Of a DNA stretch of 64,000 bases, positions 17,725-26,249 are shown piece after piece. Position 1 is the first letter of the stretch. Each line of letters begins with the position of its first letter. Below the pieces are notes generated by a model. That model did not search any database. It saw only the letters and a list, made by a program, of their open reading frames with translations, and had not been told where the DNA came from. The position numbers were made by a program, and so were the translations under genes. The stretch covers positions 1 to 64,000 of the forward strand of contig NZ_JH992925.1 in assembly GCF_000315425.1 (NCBI RefSeq). The letters are read 5' to 3'. Origin of the DNA: Massilia timonae CCUG 45783 (GTDB taxonomy: Bacteria; Pseudomonadota; Gammaproteobacteria; Burkholderiales; Burkholderiaceae_D).

Positions 17725-18756
17725 CTAGGCGTCCGCCACTTTCAGCACCAGCTTGCCGAGGTTGCGGCCTTCGAACAGCATCAGGAGCGCTTGCGGGAAC
17801 TGCTCGAAGCCATCGACCACGTGTTCATGGCTCTGGATCGCGCTCGTCTTGAGCCATTCGCCGAGCTGGGCCACGGCCTCGGGATAGCGCGCCGCGTAGT
17901 CGAACACGATCATGCCTTCCATGCGCGCGCGGTTGACCAGCAGCGCCAGGTAGTTGGCCGGACCCTTGACCGGCTCCGTCACGTTGTACTGCGAGATCGC
18001 GCCACAGATCACGATGCGCGCCTTCATGTTGATGCGGGTGAGGACGGTGTCGAGGATGTCGCCGCCGACGTTGTCGAAATAGACGTCGACGCCCTGCGGG
18101 CAATGCTGCTTGAGCGCGGCGCCGACCTGGCCGGCCTTGTAGTCGATGCAGGCGTCGAAGCCGAGGCGGTCGACGACGAAGGCGCATTTGTCGGCCCCAC
18201 CGGCGATGCCGACCACGCGGCAGCCCATCTGCCTGGCGACCTGGCCCACGGTCATGCCGACCGCGCCGGCCGCGCCCGACACCACCACCGTCTCGCCGGC
18301 CTTGGCCTGGCCGACTTCGCGCAGGCCGAAGTACGCCGTCATGCCGGGCATGCCCAGCAGGTTCAGCCAGGCCGTCAGGGGTCCCACGTGCGGATCGATC
18401 CTGGCCAGGTTGGCGGTCTTGTCGTCGGCCGGGCCGGACCAGTAGCGCTGCACGCCGGTGCCGCCCATCACGTAATCGCCCACCTTGAAGCGGGCCGAGC
18501 GCGATGCCACCACCACGCCGACGCCGCCGGCGCGCATGACTTCGCCGATCGCCACCGGACGGATATACGATTTGCCTTCGTTCATCCAGCCGCGCATGGC
18601 GGGGTCGAGCGACAGGTACAGGACCTTGACCACGACCTCGCCCTCGCCCGGGTCAAGCACGGCCTGTTCGTGGAACTGCCAGTCTTCGCGCCTCGGCAGC
18701 CCGACCGGGCGCGCGGCGAGCAGGAACTGCTGGTTCGGAGGGAAAGCATTGGTCAT
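17725..18756 (-). CDS. NADP-dependent oxidoreductase (MDR superfamily, zinc-free)
   Basis: A 343-residue medium-chain reductase of the leukotriene B4 dehydrogenase/CurA type, which reduce alpha,beta-unsaturated ketones with NADPH. LSLDPAMRGWM near residue 54 and the Rossmann motif VVSGAAGAVGMTVGQVARQMGC near 150 are diagnostic, as is YFDNVGGDILDTVL. No zinc ligands are present. GGAGA lies 7 nt before the ATG at 18756 (MTNAFPPNQQ); an in-frame ATG four codons upstream is less well placed. It stands alone and divergent from yaeQ. Confidence 0.9.
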   Translation of the reverse strand: MTNAFPPNQQFLLAARPVGLPRREDWQFHEQAVLDPGEGEVVVKVLYLSLDPAMRGWMNEGKSYIRPVAIGEVMRAGGVGVVVASRSARFKVGDYVMGGTGVQRYWSGPADDKTANLARIDPHVGPLTAWLNLLGMPGMTAYFGLREVGQAKAGETVVVSGAAGAVGMTVGQVARQMGCRVVGIAGGADKCAFVVDRLGFDACIDYKAGQVGAALKQHCPQGVDVYFDNVGGDILDTVLTRINMKARIVICGAISQYNVTEPVKGPANYLALLVNRARMEGMIVFDYAARYPEAVAQLGEWLKTSAIQSHEHVVDGFEQFPQALLMLFEGRNLGKLVLKVADA

Positions 18757-18871
18757 CGCGGTCTCCATGTTCGGTAAGACGGTCAGTCTATACCGGCTGG
18801 GAACCCGGCGGTCGCCGCGCATGCGACAATAGCGGGTTTTCATCCTCCAGCACACACAAGCGCACGCAACA

Positions 18872-19414
18872 ATGGCTCTCAAAGCGACCATCTACAAGGC
18901 CGACCTGTCGATCGCCGACATGGACCGGAACTACTATCAGGAACACAGCCTGACCATCGCCCGGCATCCGTCCGAAACCGATGAACGCGTGATGATCCGC
19001 CTGCTGGCCTTCGCCCTGCACGCCGATCTGGCGCTCGCCTATGGCAAGGATTTGTTCGACGTCGAGGAGCCGGCGCTGTGGCTGAAGGACCTGACCGGCG
19101 CCATCCAGACGTGGATCGAGGTCGGCCAGCCGGACGAGAAGCGCCTGCTGAAGGCGGCCGGCCGCGCCGAGAAGGTGGTGGTGTACAGCTATAGCGCGAC
19201 CAGCAGCATCTGGTTCAAGGGCCTGGCCAACAAGATCGAGCGCGCCAGGAATGTCAGCGTGATCAACATCCCCTCTTCGACGAGCGCGCAACTGGAAAAG
19301 ATGGCGCAGCGCTCGATGCAGCTGCAGTGCACGATCCAGGACGGCCAGGTGTGGCTGACCGACGGCACGGACACGGTGCAGGTCGAGCGCGAAGTGCTGC
19401 GCGGCGCCCTGTAA
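18872..19414 (+). CDS. yaeQ: YaeQ-family protein
   Basis: A 180-residue cytoplasmic protein that matches YaeQ in length and throughout: ALKATIYKADLSIADMDRNYY at the N-terminus, HPSETDERVMIRLLAFALHA and WIEVGQPDEKRLLKAAGRA. The fold is related to PD-(D/E)xK nucleases, with ExK-like residues in EVGQPDEKR. Its biochemical role is unsettled; E. coli YaeQ was once linked to RfaH-independent haemolysin transcription. It converges on the DUF2807 gene with 14 bp between stops. Confidence 0.92.
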   Translation: MALKATIYKADLSIADMDRNYYQEHSLTIARHPSETDERVMIRLLAFALHADLALAYGKDLFDVEEPALWLKDLTGAIQTWIEVGQPDEKRLLKAAGRAEKVVVYSYSATSSIWFKGLANKIERARNVSVINIPSSTSAQLEKMAQRSMQLQCTIQDGQVWLTDGTDTVQVEREVLRGAL

Positions 19415-19428
19415 GCGCCGCTGCCGGA

Positions 19429-20199
19429 TCAGTTCGGGGCGTCGCCCAGTCGGCGCGACTTGCCCGAGCCGGCGACCGAGCTGCGCAGCTGCGGGTCGCC
19501 ATAGTACTTGACGTCGCCCGAGCCGGCGATCGACATGCTCAGTTCGCGCCGGGCCCAGACCGTCACGTCGCCCGAACCGGCGACGCTGATGCTGGCGCTG
19601 TCGGCGGCAACCTTGCCCAGGTCGACATTGCCGGAACCCCCGATCGACACCGACACGTCGCGCGCCTTGCCGCCATTGGCGCGGAAGTCGCCGCTGCCGC
19701 CGACGCTGACCGACACTTTTTCGGCGTCGATGCTCGCGACCCGGATCTTGCCCGAGCCGCCCAGGTTCACGCGCAGGGTCTGGGCGCGCAGCGCCTCGGC
19801 ATCGATGGTGCCCGAGCCGCCCAGAGACAGGCGCTCGATCTGGCGCGCGTTGACGACGATCTTCATCGTGCGCGCGCGCAGGTTCATATTGCGCTTGGTC
19901 GGGCGGATGCGCAGCACGCCGTCGTCGACCTCGGTCTCGATCAGGCGCTGCAGGTTGTCGTCGGTCTCGATCGTGATGCCTTCGGTATTGCCCATGCGCA
20001 GTTCGAGCTGGGCCGGCAGTTCGAGCGCGATGCCGGTGAAGCGCTCGACCTGGCGCGCCTGGCGCGTCACGCTGCCGCTGCCTTCGACTTTTTCGCCGCC
20101 GAAGGGCCAGGCCATGACGGGCGTCGGCGCGGCGACGCAGGCGAGGGTGGCGGCCAGCAGCAGGGTGCGCGCGGCAAAGGATGGTGTGAAGGCTGGCAT
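19429..20199 (-). CDS. Secreted DUF2807 (head GIN domain) protein
   Basis: A 256-residue protein with a signal peptide ending PTPVMA, then a single DUF2807 domain built from a right-handed beta-helix with repeated GSG turns (VEGSGSV, LGGSGTI, LGGSGKI, VGGSGDF, IGGSGNV, VAGSGDV, IAGSGDV, VAGSGKS), one about every 17-25 residues. This is a putative auto-transporter adhesin head domain without its own translocator. It is likely periplasmic or cell-surface; function unknown. GGAG precedes the ATG by 7 nt. Confidence 0.85.
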   Translation of the reverse strand: MPAFTPSFAARTLLLAATLACVAAPTPVMAWPFGGEKVEGSGSVTRQARQVERFTGIALELPAQLELRMGNTEGITIETDDNLQRLIETEVDDGVLRIRPTKRNMNLRARTMKIVVNARQIERLSLGGSGTIDAEALRAQTLRVNLGGSGKIRVASIDAEKVSVSVGGSGDFRANGGKARDVSVSIGGSGNVDLGKVAADSASISVAGSGDVTVWARRELSMSIAGSGDVKYYGDPQLRSSVAGSGKSRRLGDAPN

Positions 20200-20382
20200 G
20201 GGTGGGCTCCGTGATTCGTTGGTATGGCAGCCATCCTAGCCAGCCGGGCGCATCCGGAAGAGCCGTTTGCGACGAATTGCAGCTTGCCGGGGATGAAATG
20301 CATGAACACGCGACGGGGCGTGCCGACGCGCCGGCCCGGAATGCACTAAAATCGTGCGTTTTTTTTGCCAGGACGTACGGAG

Positions 20383-20865
20383 ATGAACCTGATTTTATTG
20401 GCGGCGGCATTCTGCATCGGCGTCGCGATGTCGGCGCAGGCCGCGGTGAACAGCCAGTTGGCCCACTCGATCGGGACCAATTCGATCATGGCGGCGTTGA
20501 TCTCATTCAGCTGCGGCACGGTGGCGCTGCTGGTGATGGCGCTGGCCAAGGGGGGCGTGGCAGGCCTGGGGACGACCTTGACCGCCTTGCCGTCCCAGCC
20601 GGCCTGGAAATTCCTGGGCGGCTTCATGGGCGCGGCCTTCGTGCTCGGCACCGTGTTCCTGGCGCCGCGCATCGGCCTCTTGACCCTGGTGGTGCTGGTG
20701 ATCGCCGGTCAGCTGCTCAGTTCGATGGCGATCGACCATTTTGGCCTGATCAATATGGCCAGGCGCGAGGTGTCGCCGGTGCGCTTGACCGGGGCGCTGG
20801 TCGTGGCCCTGGGGGTGACGATCACGGTGTTTGGCGATCGCATTGTTGCGAGTTTGTCACGCTGA
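20383..20865 (+). CDS. DMT-family transporter, YdcZ/DUF606 type
   Basis: A 160-residue membrane protein with five hydrophobic segments and a 10-TMS-half architecture, as in YdcZ (about 150 residues). Typical features are QAAVNSQLAHSIGTNSIMAALISF and GGFMGAAFVLGTVFLAPRIG. The substrate is unknown. The ATG at 20383 (MNLILLAAAF) follows GGAG by 5 nt; a codon six positions upstream is also in frame. The hairpin at 20890 could be its terminator. Confidence 0.85.
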   Translation: MNLILLAAAFCIGVAMSAQAAVNSQLAHSIGTNSIMAALISFSCGTVALLVMALAKGGVAGLGTTLTALPSQPAWKFLGGFMGAAFVLGTVFLAPRIGLLTLVVLVIAGQLLSSMAIDHFGLINMARREVSPVRLTGALVVALGVTITVFGDRIVASLSR

Positions 20866-20889
20866 CGATATTTTTACTCTGGTGCAACA

Positions 20890-20912
20890 TTCCAGTTCTA
20901 TAATGACTGGAA
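20890..20912 (+). promoter_or_regulatory. Inverted repeat enclosing a -10 box upstream of the PilT-like gene
   Basis: TTCCAGT and ACTGGAA form a perfect 7-bp inverted repeat around 9 bp that hold TATAAT (20899-20904), 30 bp before the PilT-like gene. This fits a promoter with an operator over its -10 box. The same hairpin is followed after 4 nt by a run of six T, so it might instead end the DMT transporter transcript; the sequence does not decide between the two. Confidence 0.5.
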
Positions 20913-20934
20913 ATCGTTTTTTCTCCAACACCAG

Positions 20935-22056
20935 ATGGAATACCACCAGTCCTCGCAGATCCCGACCCTTTCGTACATCGAAAACGAAGACCACCCGGTG
21001 TTCGAGACCCTGGTGCAGCAGATCCTGCACCTGCTGAACTCGAAGCTGGTGTTTTCGGACATCATCATCCACCAAAACAGCCCGTTGATGCTGCGCCAGC
21101 CGAAAGGCCTGGTGGCGGTGACCGATTCGCCGATCACGAAGGAAGAGCTGGAAGAATTCTTCGACGTGATCGAGCCGAACTGGCCGCAGCGCATCGCCTC
21201 GCGCGCCTTCGACCGCTCGATCGACCTGCATACGGCGCGCATACGCGCCAACTGCTTTCGCTTCCAGGGCGGCAAGCGCATCGGCTGCGTGATCCGGCGC
21301 TTTCCGAAGGAGCCGATCGCATTGTCCGACCTGGGCCTGTGGGACGACGAGCGCGAGTTTGCGCGGCTGACCAGTGGGCTGGTGCTGATCATCGGCGACA
21401 CCTGCCAGGGCAAGTCGACCACGATTGCATCGATCCTGGACGAGATCAATCGCCAGCGTTCCGGCCACATCATCACCATCGAAGATCCGGTCGAGACCCT
21501 GATCCCTCAGCGCAAGTGCATCATCACGCAGCGCGAGGTGGGGGAGGATGGCGACGTCGAGAGCTATTACCTGGGGGCGCTCGATGCGCTGCGCGAGCGG
21601 CCGGACGTCATCGTGATCGGAGAAATTCGCGATGCGCAGACGGCGCAGGAGGCGCTGGCGCTGGCCGAGTCGGGGCCGCTGGTGCTGGCAACCCTGCATG
21701 CGCGCTCGACCGAGCTCGGGCTGCAAAAGATGTTGCGCCTGCTGGGTAATTCGGAGGCGCAGGCGCAGGCATTGGCGCATGCCTTGCGCGGCATCCTGTG
21801 CCAGGCGCTGCTGCCGTCGGTCGAAGGGAATCGCTACTATCTTGCGACCGAGTGTCTGACGCCGAGTCCGGCGGTCGTGCGCATGCTCGAGGCGGGGGAC
21901 CTGGGCGGCATTCGGGCGCAGATGAACAAGGGGATCGATGCCGGGTGCCACACGATGAATGCGTCGCTCGAGGGGCTGTTGGCGGCGCACAAGGTGCGGG
22001 TCGAGGATGCGCGCAATGCGACCACCGACCGCGTGGCGTTCGCCGACATGGTCTGA
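20935..22056 (+). CDS. PilT/PilU-type ATPase with non-canonical Walker A
   Basis: A 373-residue hexameric-type secretion ATPase of the type IV pilus retraction family. The nucleotide site is visible: Walker A IIGDTCQGKSTTI (GDTCQGKST where TGSGKST is usual, but GK[ST] is intact), Asp box TIEDPVE, Walker B VIVIGEIRDAQTAQEAL and the His box VLATLHA. The N-terminal PAS-like domain is shorter and more divergent than in PilT. No other pilus genes lie nearby; in most relatives pilT-pilU are adjacent. It may be a stray paralogue working with pili encoded elsewhere. Confidence 0.85.
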   Translation: MEYHQSSQIPTLSYIENEDHPVFETLVQQILHLLNSKLVFSDIIIHQNSPLMLRQPKGLVAVTDSPITKEELEEFFDVIEPNWPQRIASRAFDRSIDLHTARIRANCFRFQGGKRIGCVIRRFPKEPIALSDLGLWDDEREFARLTSGLVLIIGDTCQGKSTTIASILDEINRQRSGHIITIEDPVETLIPQRKCIITQREVGEDGDVESYYLGALDALRERPDVIVIGEIRDAQTAQEALALAESGPLVLATLHARSTELGLQKMLRLLGNSEAQAQALAHALRGILCQALLPSVEGNRYYLATECLTPSPAVVRMLEAGDLGGIRAQMNKGIDAGCHTMNASLEGLLAAHKVRVEDARNATTDRVAFADMV

Positions 22057-22095
22057 TCGACGAGCGGAAATGTCATTGACGACCAGAAAAGCCCG

Positions 22096-22557
22096 GTGAC
22101 GTACTCCCGCTTCGTGTCCAGTATCCTGGCCGGTCTGGCGCTGGCGGGGACCGTGCAAGCTTCGCCTTTGGTCAGCTTTTTTCCTCGTGAGAACCTGGGG
22201 CAGTTCCTGGCCGAGAAATTCGACCTGGCCACCATTCGGAGCTCATTCGGACCGCGCCGCACTCCCGGGTTACGTACGTTCGCCGACTTTGGCATGAGGC
22301 CGAGCAAGGCGACGGACGACACGCTTGTGTTCGATACTGCGGGGGATTGGTATTACGAACTGAAAATCCTGTCTCGACGGGATGTCAACAAGGACGGGAT
22401 CGAGGATCTGGAAGTGTGTTTTATCGATCGCGCCATGAATGGCGGAACCTATCAGGCATCGTCAGCACTGTTGATCACGCGTTATTCGGCAGATGGCTAT
22501 GCGGTGGCCTTGCGCTATCGTGTCGGCGACGATGCCTGCCTTGATCAAGCCAGATAA
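22096..22557 (+). CDS. Secreted protein of unknown function
   Basis: A 153-residue protein starting with a GTG, 39 bp after the PilT-like gene. The first 23 residues look like a signal peptide (SSILAGLALAGTVQAS). The mature part has a calcium-loop-like segment, DVNKDGIEDLEV, near residue 96, but only one such loop. No family is recognised. The short gap suggests co-transcription with the ATPase, but that is inference. Confidence 0.6.
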   Translation: MTYSRFVSSILAGLALAGTVQASPLVSFFPRENLGQFLAEKFDLATIRSSFGPRRTPGLRTFADFGMRPSKATDDTLVFDTAGDWYYELKILSRRDVNKDGIEDLEVCFIDRAMNGGTYQASSALLITRYSADGYAVALRYRVGDDACLDQAR

Positions 22558-22637
22558 GGCCTTGAGTGGCGTGCGCCATCGGATGGCTGGCGCCCACCGC
22601 ATATTGTCCGGCGAGAGCGGGATTTCTGGACCGATGC

Positions 22638-23399
22638 TTACTGCGGCGGCTGTCCGTTGGAAGCCATCAACCCAGCATCCACCGGCAGATTCACCCCGGT
22701 GATCAGGCGCGCATCCTCGCTCGCCAGGAACGCCATCGCCGCCGCCACGCCTTCCGGATCTTCCGGCGCGCCGAGCGGCATGCGTTCCCTGAACTTGGCG
22801 ACCAGCTCGGGATCGGCCAGCATGTCCTCGGTCATCCTGCTCACCGTGAAGCTCGGATTGACCGCGTTCACCCGCACGCCATCCTTCGCCGCATCCATCG
22901 CCATCGCGCGCACCATATTGCTGACGGCGCCCTTCGACGTGTTGTAGGCAAACAGATTCCAGTCGCCGCCAAGGCCGGACACCGACGAGGTCATGACGAT
23001 CGACCCGTGCACCTTTACCAGCTCGGGCATCGCCGCCTTGGCCATGTGATAGTAGCCGCCGACATTGACCGCCATGACGCGCTCGAAGTCTTCCTCGCTG
23101 GTCTGCGTGATGTCGCCTTCGGTCGCCATGCCGGCGTTGTTGATGAGGATATGCAGCCCGCCGAAGCGGTCGACGGCCGCCTTGACGGCGGCGCTCGCGG
23201 TGTCCTTGTCGGCGGTATCGCCGACCTGCACGAGCACGCGGTCCTGGGGCAGGCTGGAGGCGGCCTTCTTCAGCGTGTCGCCATCGATGTCGAGCATCAC
23301 GACGCGGGCGCCTTCGTCGAGGAAGCGGCGGGCAGCCGCCAGGCCGATGCCGGAGGCCGCACCGGTGACCAGCACGGTTTTTTCGTTGAAACGGTTCAT
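22638..23399 (-). CDS. Short-chain dehydrogenase/reductase (SDR)
   Basis: A 253-residue classical SDR: TGAASGIG coenzyme motif (residues 12-19), DIDG after the second strand (NAD preference), NNAG, catalytic Ser in SSVSG, and YNTSK (Tyr-x-x-x-Lys). Substrate unknown. The ATG at 23399 has AAGGA 5 nt upstream and is preferred over an in-frame start 8 codons earlier. It is monocistronic on the minus strand, between two regions with unrelated genes. Confidence 0.9.
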   Translation of the reverse strand: MNRFNEKTVLVTGAASGIGLAAARRFLDEGARVVMLDIDGDTLKKAASSLPQDRVLVQVGDTADKDTASAAVKAAVDRFGGLHILINNAGMATEGDITQTSEEDFERVMAVNVGGYYHMAKAAMPELVKVHGSIVMTSSVSGLGGDWNLFAYNTSKGAVSNMVRAMAMDAAKDGVRVNAVNPSFTVSRMTEDMLADPELVAKFRERMPLGAPEDPEGVAAAMAFLASEDARLITGVNLPVDAGLMASNGQPPQ

Positions 23400-23557
23400 C
23401 CTTGTCCTTTCGGGCCGGCTCACGGGGGCGCGATTGCGCGCAGGCCGCCGAAGTGAGCCTGATCAGTTGACGGAAAATTGGTCACGACGATAGCACGCCC
23501 ATACGTGCACAGCCGTTCGGTTCTGGCAGGCAACGGTGGAGGACGTCGCTACGCGCT

Positions 23558-24826
23558 TCAGTCGCCGGTGATCGCCCGATACCGGTTGACTTCGACCGCA
23601 GTCACGGGCGGCGCGGCATTGCCCCAGCTGGCCCGGATCCAACTGAGCACCGCCGCCACCTGGGCATCGTCCAGCTCGTGGCCGAACGGCGGCATGCCGT
23701 AGGGGCGCGGATTGCCCTCCGTCCCGGGCGGGAACCCGCCATTGACCGTCATGCGGATCGCGTTCACGGCCGGGCTCAAGGTCACGGCGCGGTTTCCCGC
23801 CAGCGGCGGATAAGCCGGCAGCTTGCCCCGTCCATCGTCGCCATGGCATTGCGCGCAACTGGCCTCGTAGATGCGGCGGCCCTCGAGCAGCACCTGCTCG
23901 TCCGCCGGGGGCGCGCGATCCGGCCGCTGCGCAGGCGTCGCCGGCAGTGATTGCAGATAGCTCGCCATCGCCCCTAGGTCGTCCGGCGTCAGGTGCTGCA
24001 AGCTGCGCGCCACCACTTCGGCCATCGGCCCGGTGGCCGAGCCGCGCGGCGAGATGCCGGCGCCGAGCAGCGCCACGATGTGTTCCCTGTCCCAATCGCC
24101 CAGTCCAGCCTCGCTGCCGGACGTGAGCGACGGCGCATACCACCCCAGCGTCGGAATCAGGCCGCCATCGAGTCCTTCCGTGTTCGCGCCAAACCGGTTG
24201 CGCGTGCTGTGGCAGGCGCTGCAATGCCCCAGGCCCTCGACCAGGTAGGCGCCGCGATTCCACTCGGCGCCGCGCGCCGGCTGCGCTTCGTGCACGCCGG
24301 GCCGAAAGTACAGCAGGCGCCAGCCGGCCAGCAGCGCCTGGCTGTCGTAGGGGAAGCCGAGTTCGTGCGGCCGGTTCGGCTGGCGCTGCGGCGCCAGGCT
24401 GCGCAAGTACGCGAACAGGGCGTCCGAATCGGCGCGCGTGACCTTCGTGTAGTTCGTGTAGGGGAAGGCCGGGTAGAGCAGGCGGCCATCCCTGGCGATG
24501 CCGTTGTGCAGCGCGTTCCAGAAGTCGTCTGCGCTCCAGTCGCCGATGCCGGTTTCCTTGTCCGGCGTGAGGTTCGGCCCATAAAAACGGCCGAACGGCG
24601 TATCGAGCGCGCGGCCGCCGGCGTAGGCCACGCCGCCGCGCGCCGTGTGGCAGGCAATGCAGTCGCCGGCCCGCGCCAGGTAGGCGCCACGTTCGATATT
24701 GGCCGTGTTCAAAGCATAGGCGGCCGGAGAACTCGATGGAATATGCTCGGCGCGCGGCCAGGCCAGCGCCACCGCGGCCACGACGAGAACGACGATAAGG
24801 AGGAGGGCAATCCGCAAGGTCTTCAT
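23558..24826 (-). CDS. Tri-haem cytochrome c (alcohol-dehydrogenase cytochrome subunit type)
   Basis: A 422-residue periplasmic cytochrome c with an N-terminal membrane anchor (LRIALLLIVVLVVAAVALAW) and three haem sites: CIACH (residues 57-61), CSACH (near 203) and CAQCH (near 330), each in a domain with a distal Met (e.g. YGMPPFG). Three-domain cytochromes of this kind are electron-accepting subunits of membrane alcohol, aldose or gluconate dehydrogenases. No dehydrogenase partner is in the cluster. The start overlaps the stop of the diheme gene (ATGA), so the two are translationally coupled. Confidence 0.92.
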   Translation of the reverse strand: MKTLRIALLLIVVLVVAAVALAWPRAEHIPSSSPAAYALNTANIERGAYLARAGDCIACHTARGGVAYAGGRALDTPFGRFYGPNLTPDKETGIGDWSADDFWNALHNGIARDGRLLYPAFPYTNYTKVTRADSDALFAYLRSLAPQRQPNRPHELGFPYDSQALLAGWRLLYFRPGVHEAQPARGAEWNRGAYLVEGLGHCSACHSTRNRFGANTEGLDGGLIPTLGWYAPSLTSGSEAGLGDWDREHIVALLGAGISPRGSATGPMAEVVARSLQHLTPDDLGAMASYLQSLPATPAQRPDRAPPADEQVLLEGRRIYEASCAQCHGDDGRGKLPAYPPLAGNRAVTLSPAVNAIRMTVNGGFPPGTEGNPRPYGMPPFGHELDDAQVAAVLSWIRASWGNAAPPVTAVEVNRYRAITGD

Positions 24827-25542
24827 CGCGCCTCCGGATCACTGCCGCAGGCCAGCGGCAAGGGACGCGCGATGGCGTCGGCCGGGCGCGGGTCAGGCGG
24901 CATCGGCTGCGCCGCCAGCCAGCCCGAAATGGCAGAGACATCCTCCAGCGACAGGCGCGCCGTGATGTCGGCCATGCAATCGGGCGCATGCGCGCGCCGC
25001 ACCTTGTTGCGCCAGGCGCCGAACTGCGCGTTGACGTAGTCGCGCGGCAGGCCGAGCAGGCCCGGGATGTTCGGTTGCACGCCGGTCAGGCGCGCGCCGT
25101 GGCAGGCGACGCAGGCCGGGATCTTGCGCGCGGCGTCACCGTCGACCACGAGCCGGCGCCCGCGTTCGAGCGCAGCGGCCGACAAACCGGATGGTTGCGG
25201 GGGCAGAACGGTCGGCGGCAGGGCCGCGAAGTGCTGGGCGATCTCGCGCAGGTAAGCGTCGGGCAGGTGGTCGACCAGGTAGGTCATCAAGGGATACTGG
25301 CGCCGGCCGTCGCGAAAGTTGAGCAGCTGGTGATACAGGTAGCCGGCCGGCTTGCCCTGCAATCGCGGATAGAAGCTGTCGTTGACGGGGTTGCCGCGCC
25401 CATCGACCCGCGCATGACAGGTCGCGCAGGCCAGCAGGCGCTGGTCGAGGGTGTCGGGGACGGTGTGCGGCGCCGCCCTGGCCGTGCAGGCCAGCGCGCC
25501 GAGCAGGGAGGCGAAGAAGAGGCGAAGGCTTCGTGATCTCAT
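24823..25542 (-). CDS. Di-haem cytochrome c
   Basis: A 239-residue periplasmic protein with a signal peptide (MRSRSLRLFFASLLGALACTARA) and two CxxCH haem sites: CATCH (residues 38-42) and CVACH (near 139). The pattern is that of cytochrome c4-like tandem domains, a dihaem carrier to an oxidase. GGGAG precedes the ATG at 25542; the reading frame extends upstream without good starts. It is followed without a gap by the tri-haem cytochrome, so the two probably form one electron-transfer unit. Confidence 0.9.
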   Translation of the reverse strand: MRSRSLRLFFASLLGALACTARAAPHTVPDTLDQRLLACATCHARVDGRGNPVNDSFYPRLQGKPAGYLYHQLLNFRDGRRQYPLMTYLVDHLPDAYLREIAQHFAALPPTVLPPQPSGLSAAALERGRRLVVDGDAARKIPACVACHGARLTGVQPNIPGLLGLPRDYVNAQFGAWRNKVRRAHAPDCMADITARLSLEDVSAISGWLAAQPMPPDPRPADAIARPLPLACGSDPEAR

Positions 25543-25631
25543 GGACTCCCACCGGCATCGAAGATGGTGAGAATGATATCGCGAATTGCCGAGCCTGACT
25601 CCCTCTTTTGGTGCGCGGGCTTCGATGCGCC

Positions 25632-26249
25632 TCAGGCCGGCGGATTCGCCTTCCATTGGCGGTAGATCTTCAGCGCCGCATGCGCATCGTCGGCCGCATA
25701 CTGCAACTGCTTGTCCGACAGCCGGGGCAGGGCCCAGTTGGTGGTGGTGATGCGCTTGGACTTTTGCAGGCGCTGGCCGAAGAAGCGCTCGACGGCGCTC
25801 CTCGCGCCGAGCGGATTCCTTTCTCCGCGCCGGCGCAGCGCCGTCGACAGGTCGAGCACATTGCGCAGCCCGATGCCGAACTTGGACTTCAGGCGCTTGA
25901 CGTCGTCGCCCAGGCCGAAACCCACCTTCAGCACGCGCTCGTCCTCGAGCACGGGCTTGAGCACGGTGACCGCCAGCGCCATGCCGGCCGGGGTCGCGGT
26001 CTGGAACAGCCAGGCCGTGTCCAGGGTCGCGAGCTGCACCAGGTGCGGCCCGGTCGAGACTTCTCCCTTGGCGAAGGTCGGCTTGGATTCGGTGTCGAAG
26101 CCGATCGCGTCGCTGGCCAGCAGGTCGGCCAGCGCCTCGCGCGCGTCCTGCTCGCTGCGCACCAGGCGCACCCGGGCCAGATCGATGCCGACGTATGGCG
26201 GCAGATCGGGCGGCAGGTCGTCCTCGGGGATCCCGGGCTCCGCGCTCAA
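25632..26249 (-). CDS. 3'-5' exonuclease (DnaQ-like/RNase D-type DEDD)
   Basis: A roughly 205-residue DEDD exonuclease. Visible motifs are IGFDTESKPTF (ExoI, DxE), KVGFGLGDDVKRL (ExoII, D) and LQYAADDAHAALKIY (ExoIII, Y-x3-D). It is the standalone catalytic domain of RNase D-like enzymes. The likely start is a TTG at 26249 whose TG bases overlap the TGA of proQ, so translation should depend on ribosomes finishing proQ; the start is inferred, because no ATG lies before the first motif. The frame continues upstream, but there it lies inside proQ. Confidence 0.8.
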   Translation of the reverse strand: MSAEPGIPEDDLPPDLPPYVGIDLARVRLVRSEQDAREALADLLASDAIGFDTESKPTFAKGEVSTGPHLVQLATLDTAWLFQTATPAGMALAVTVLKPVLEDERVLKVGFGLGDDVKRLKSKFGIGLRNVLDLSTALRRRGERNPLGARSAVERFFGQRLQKSKRITTTNWALPRLSDKQLQYAADDAHAALKIYRQWKANPPA

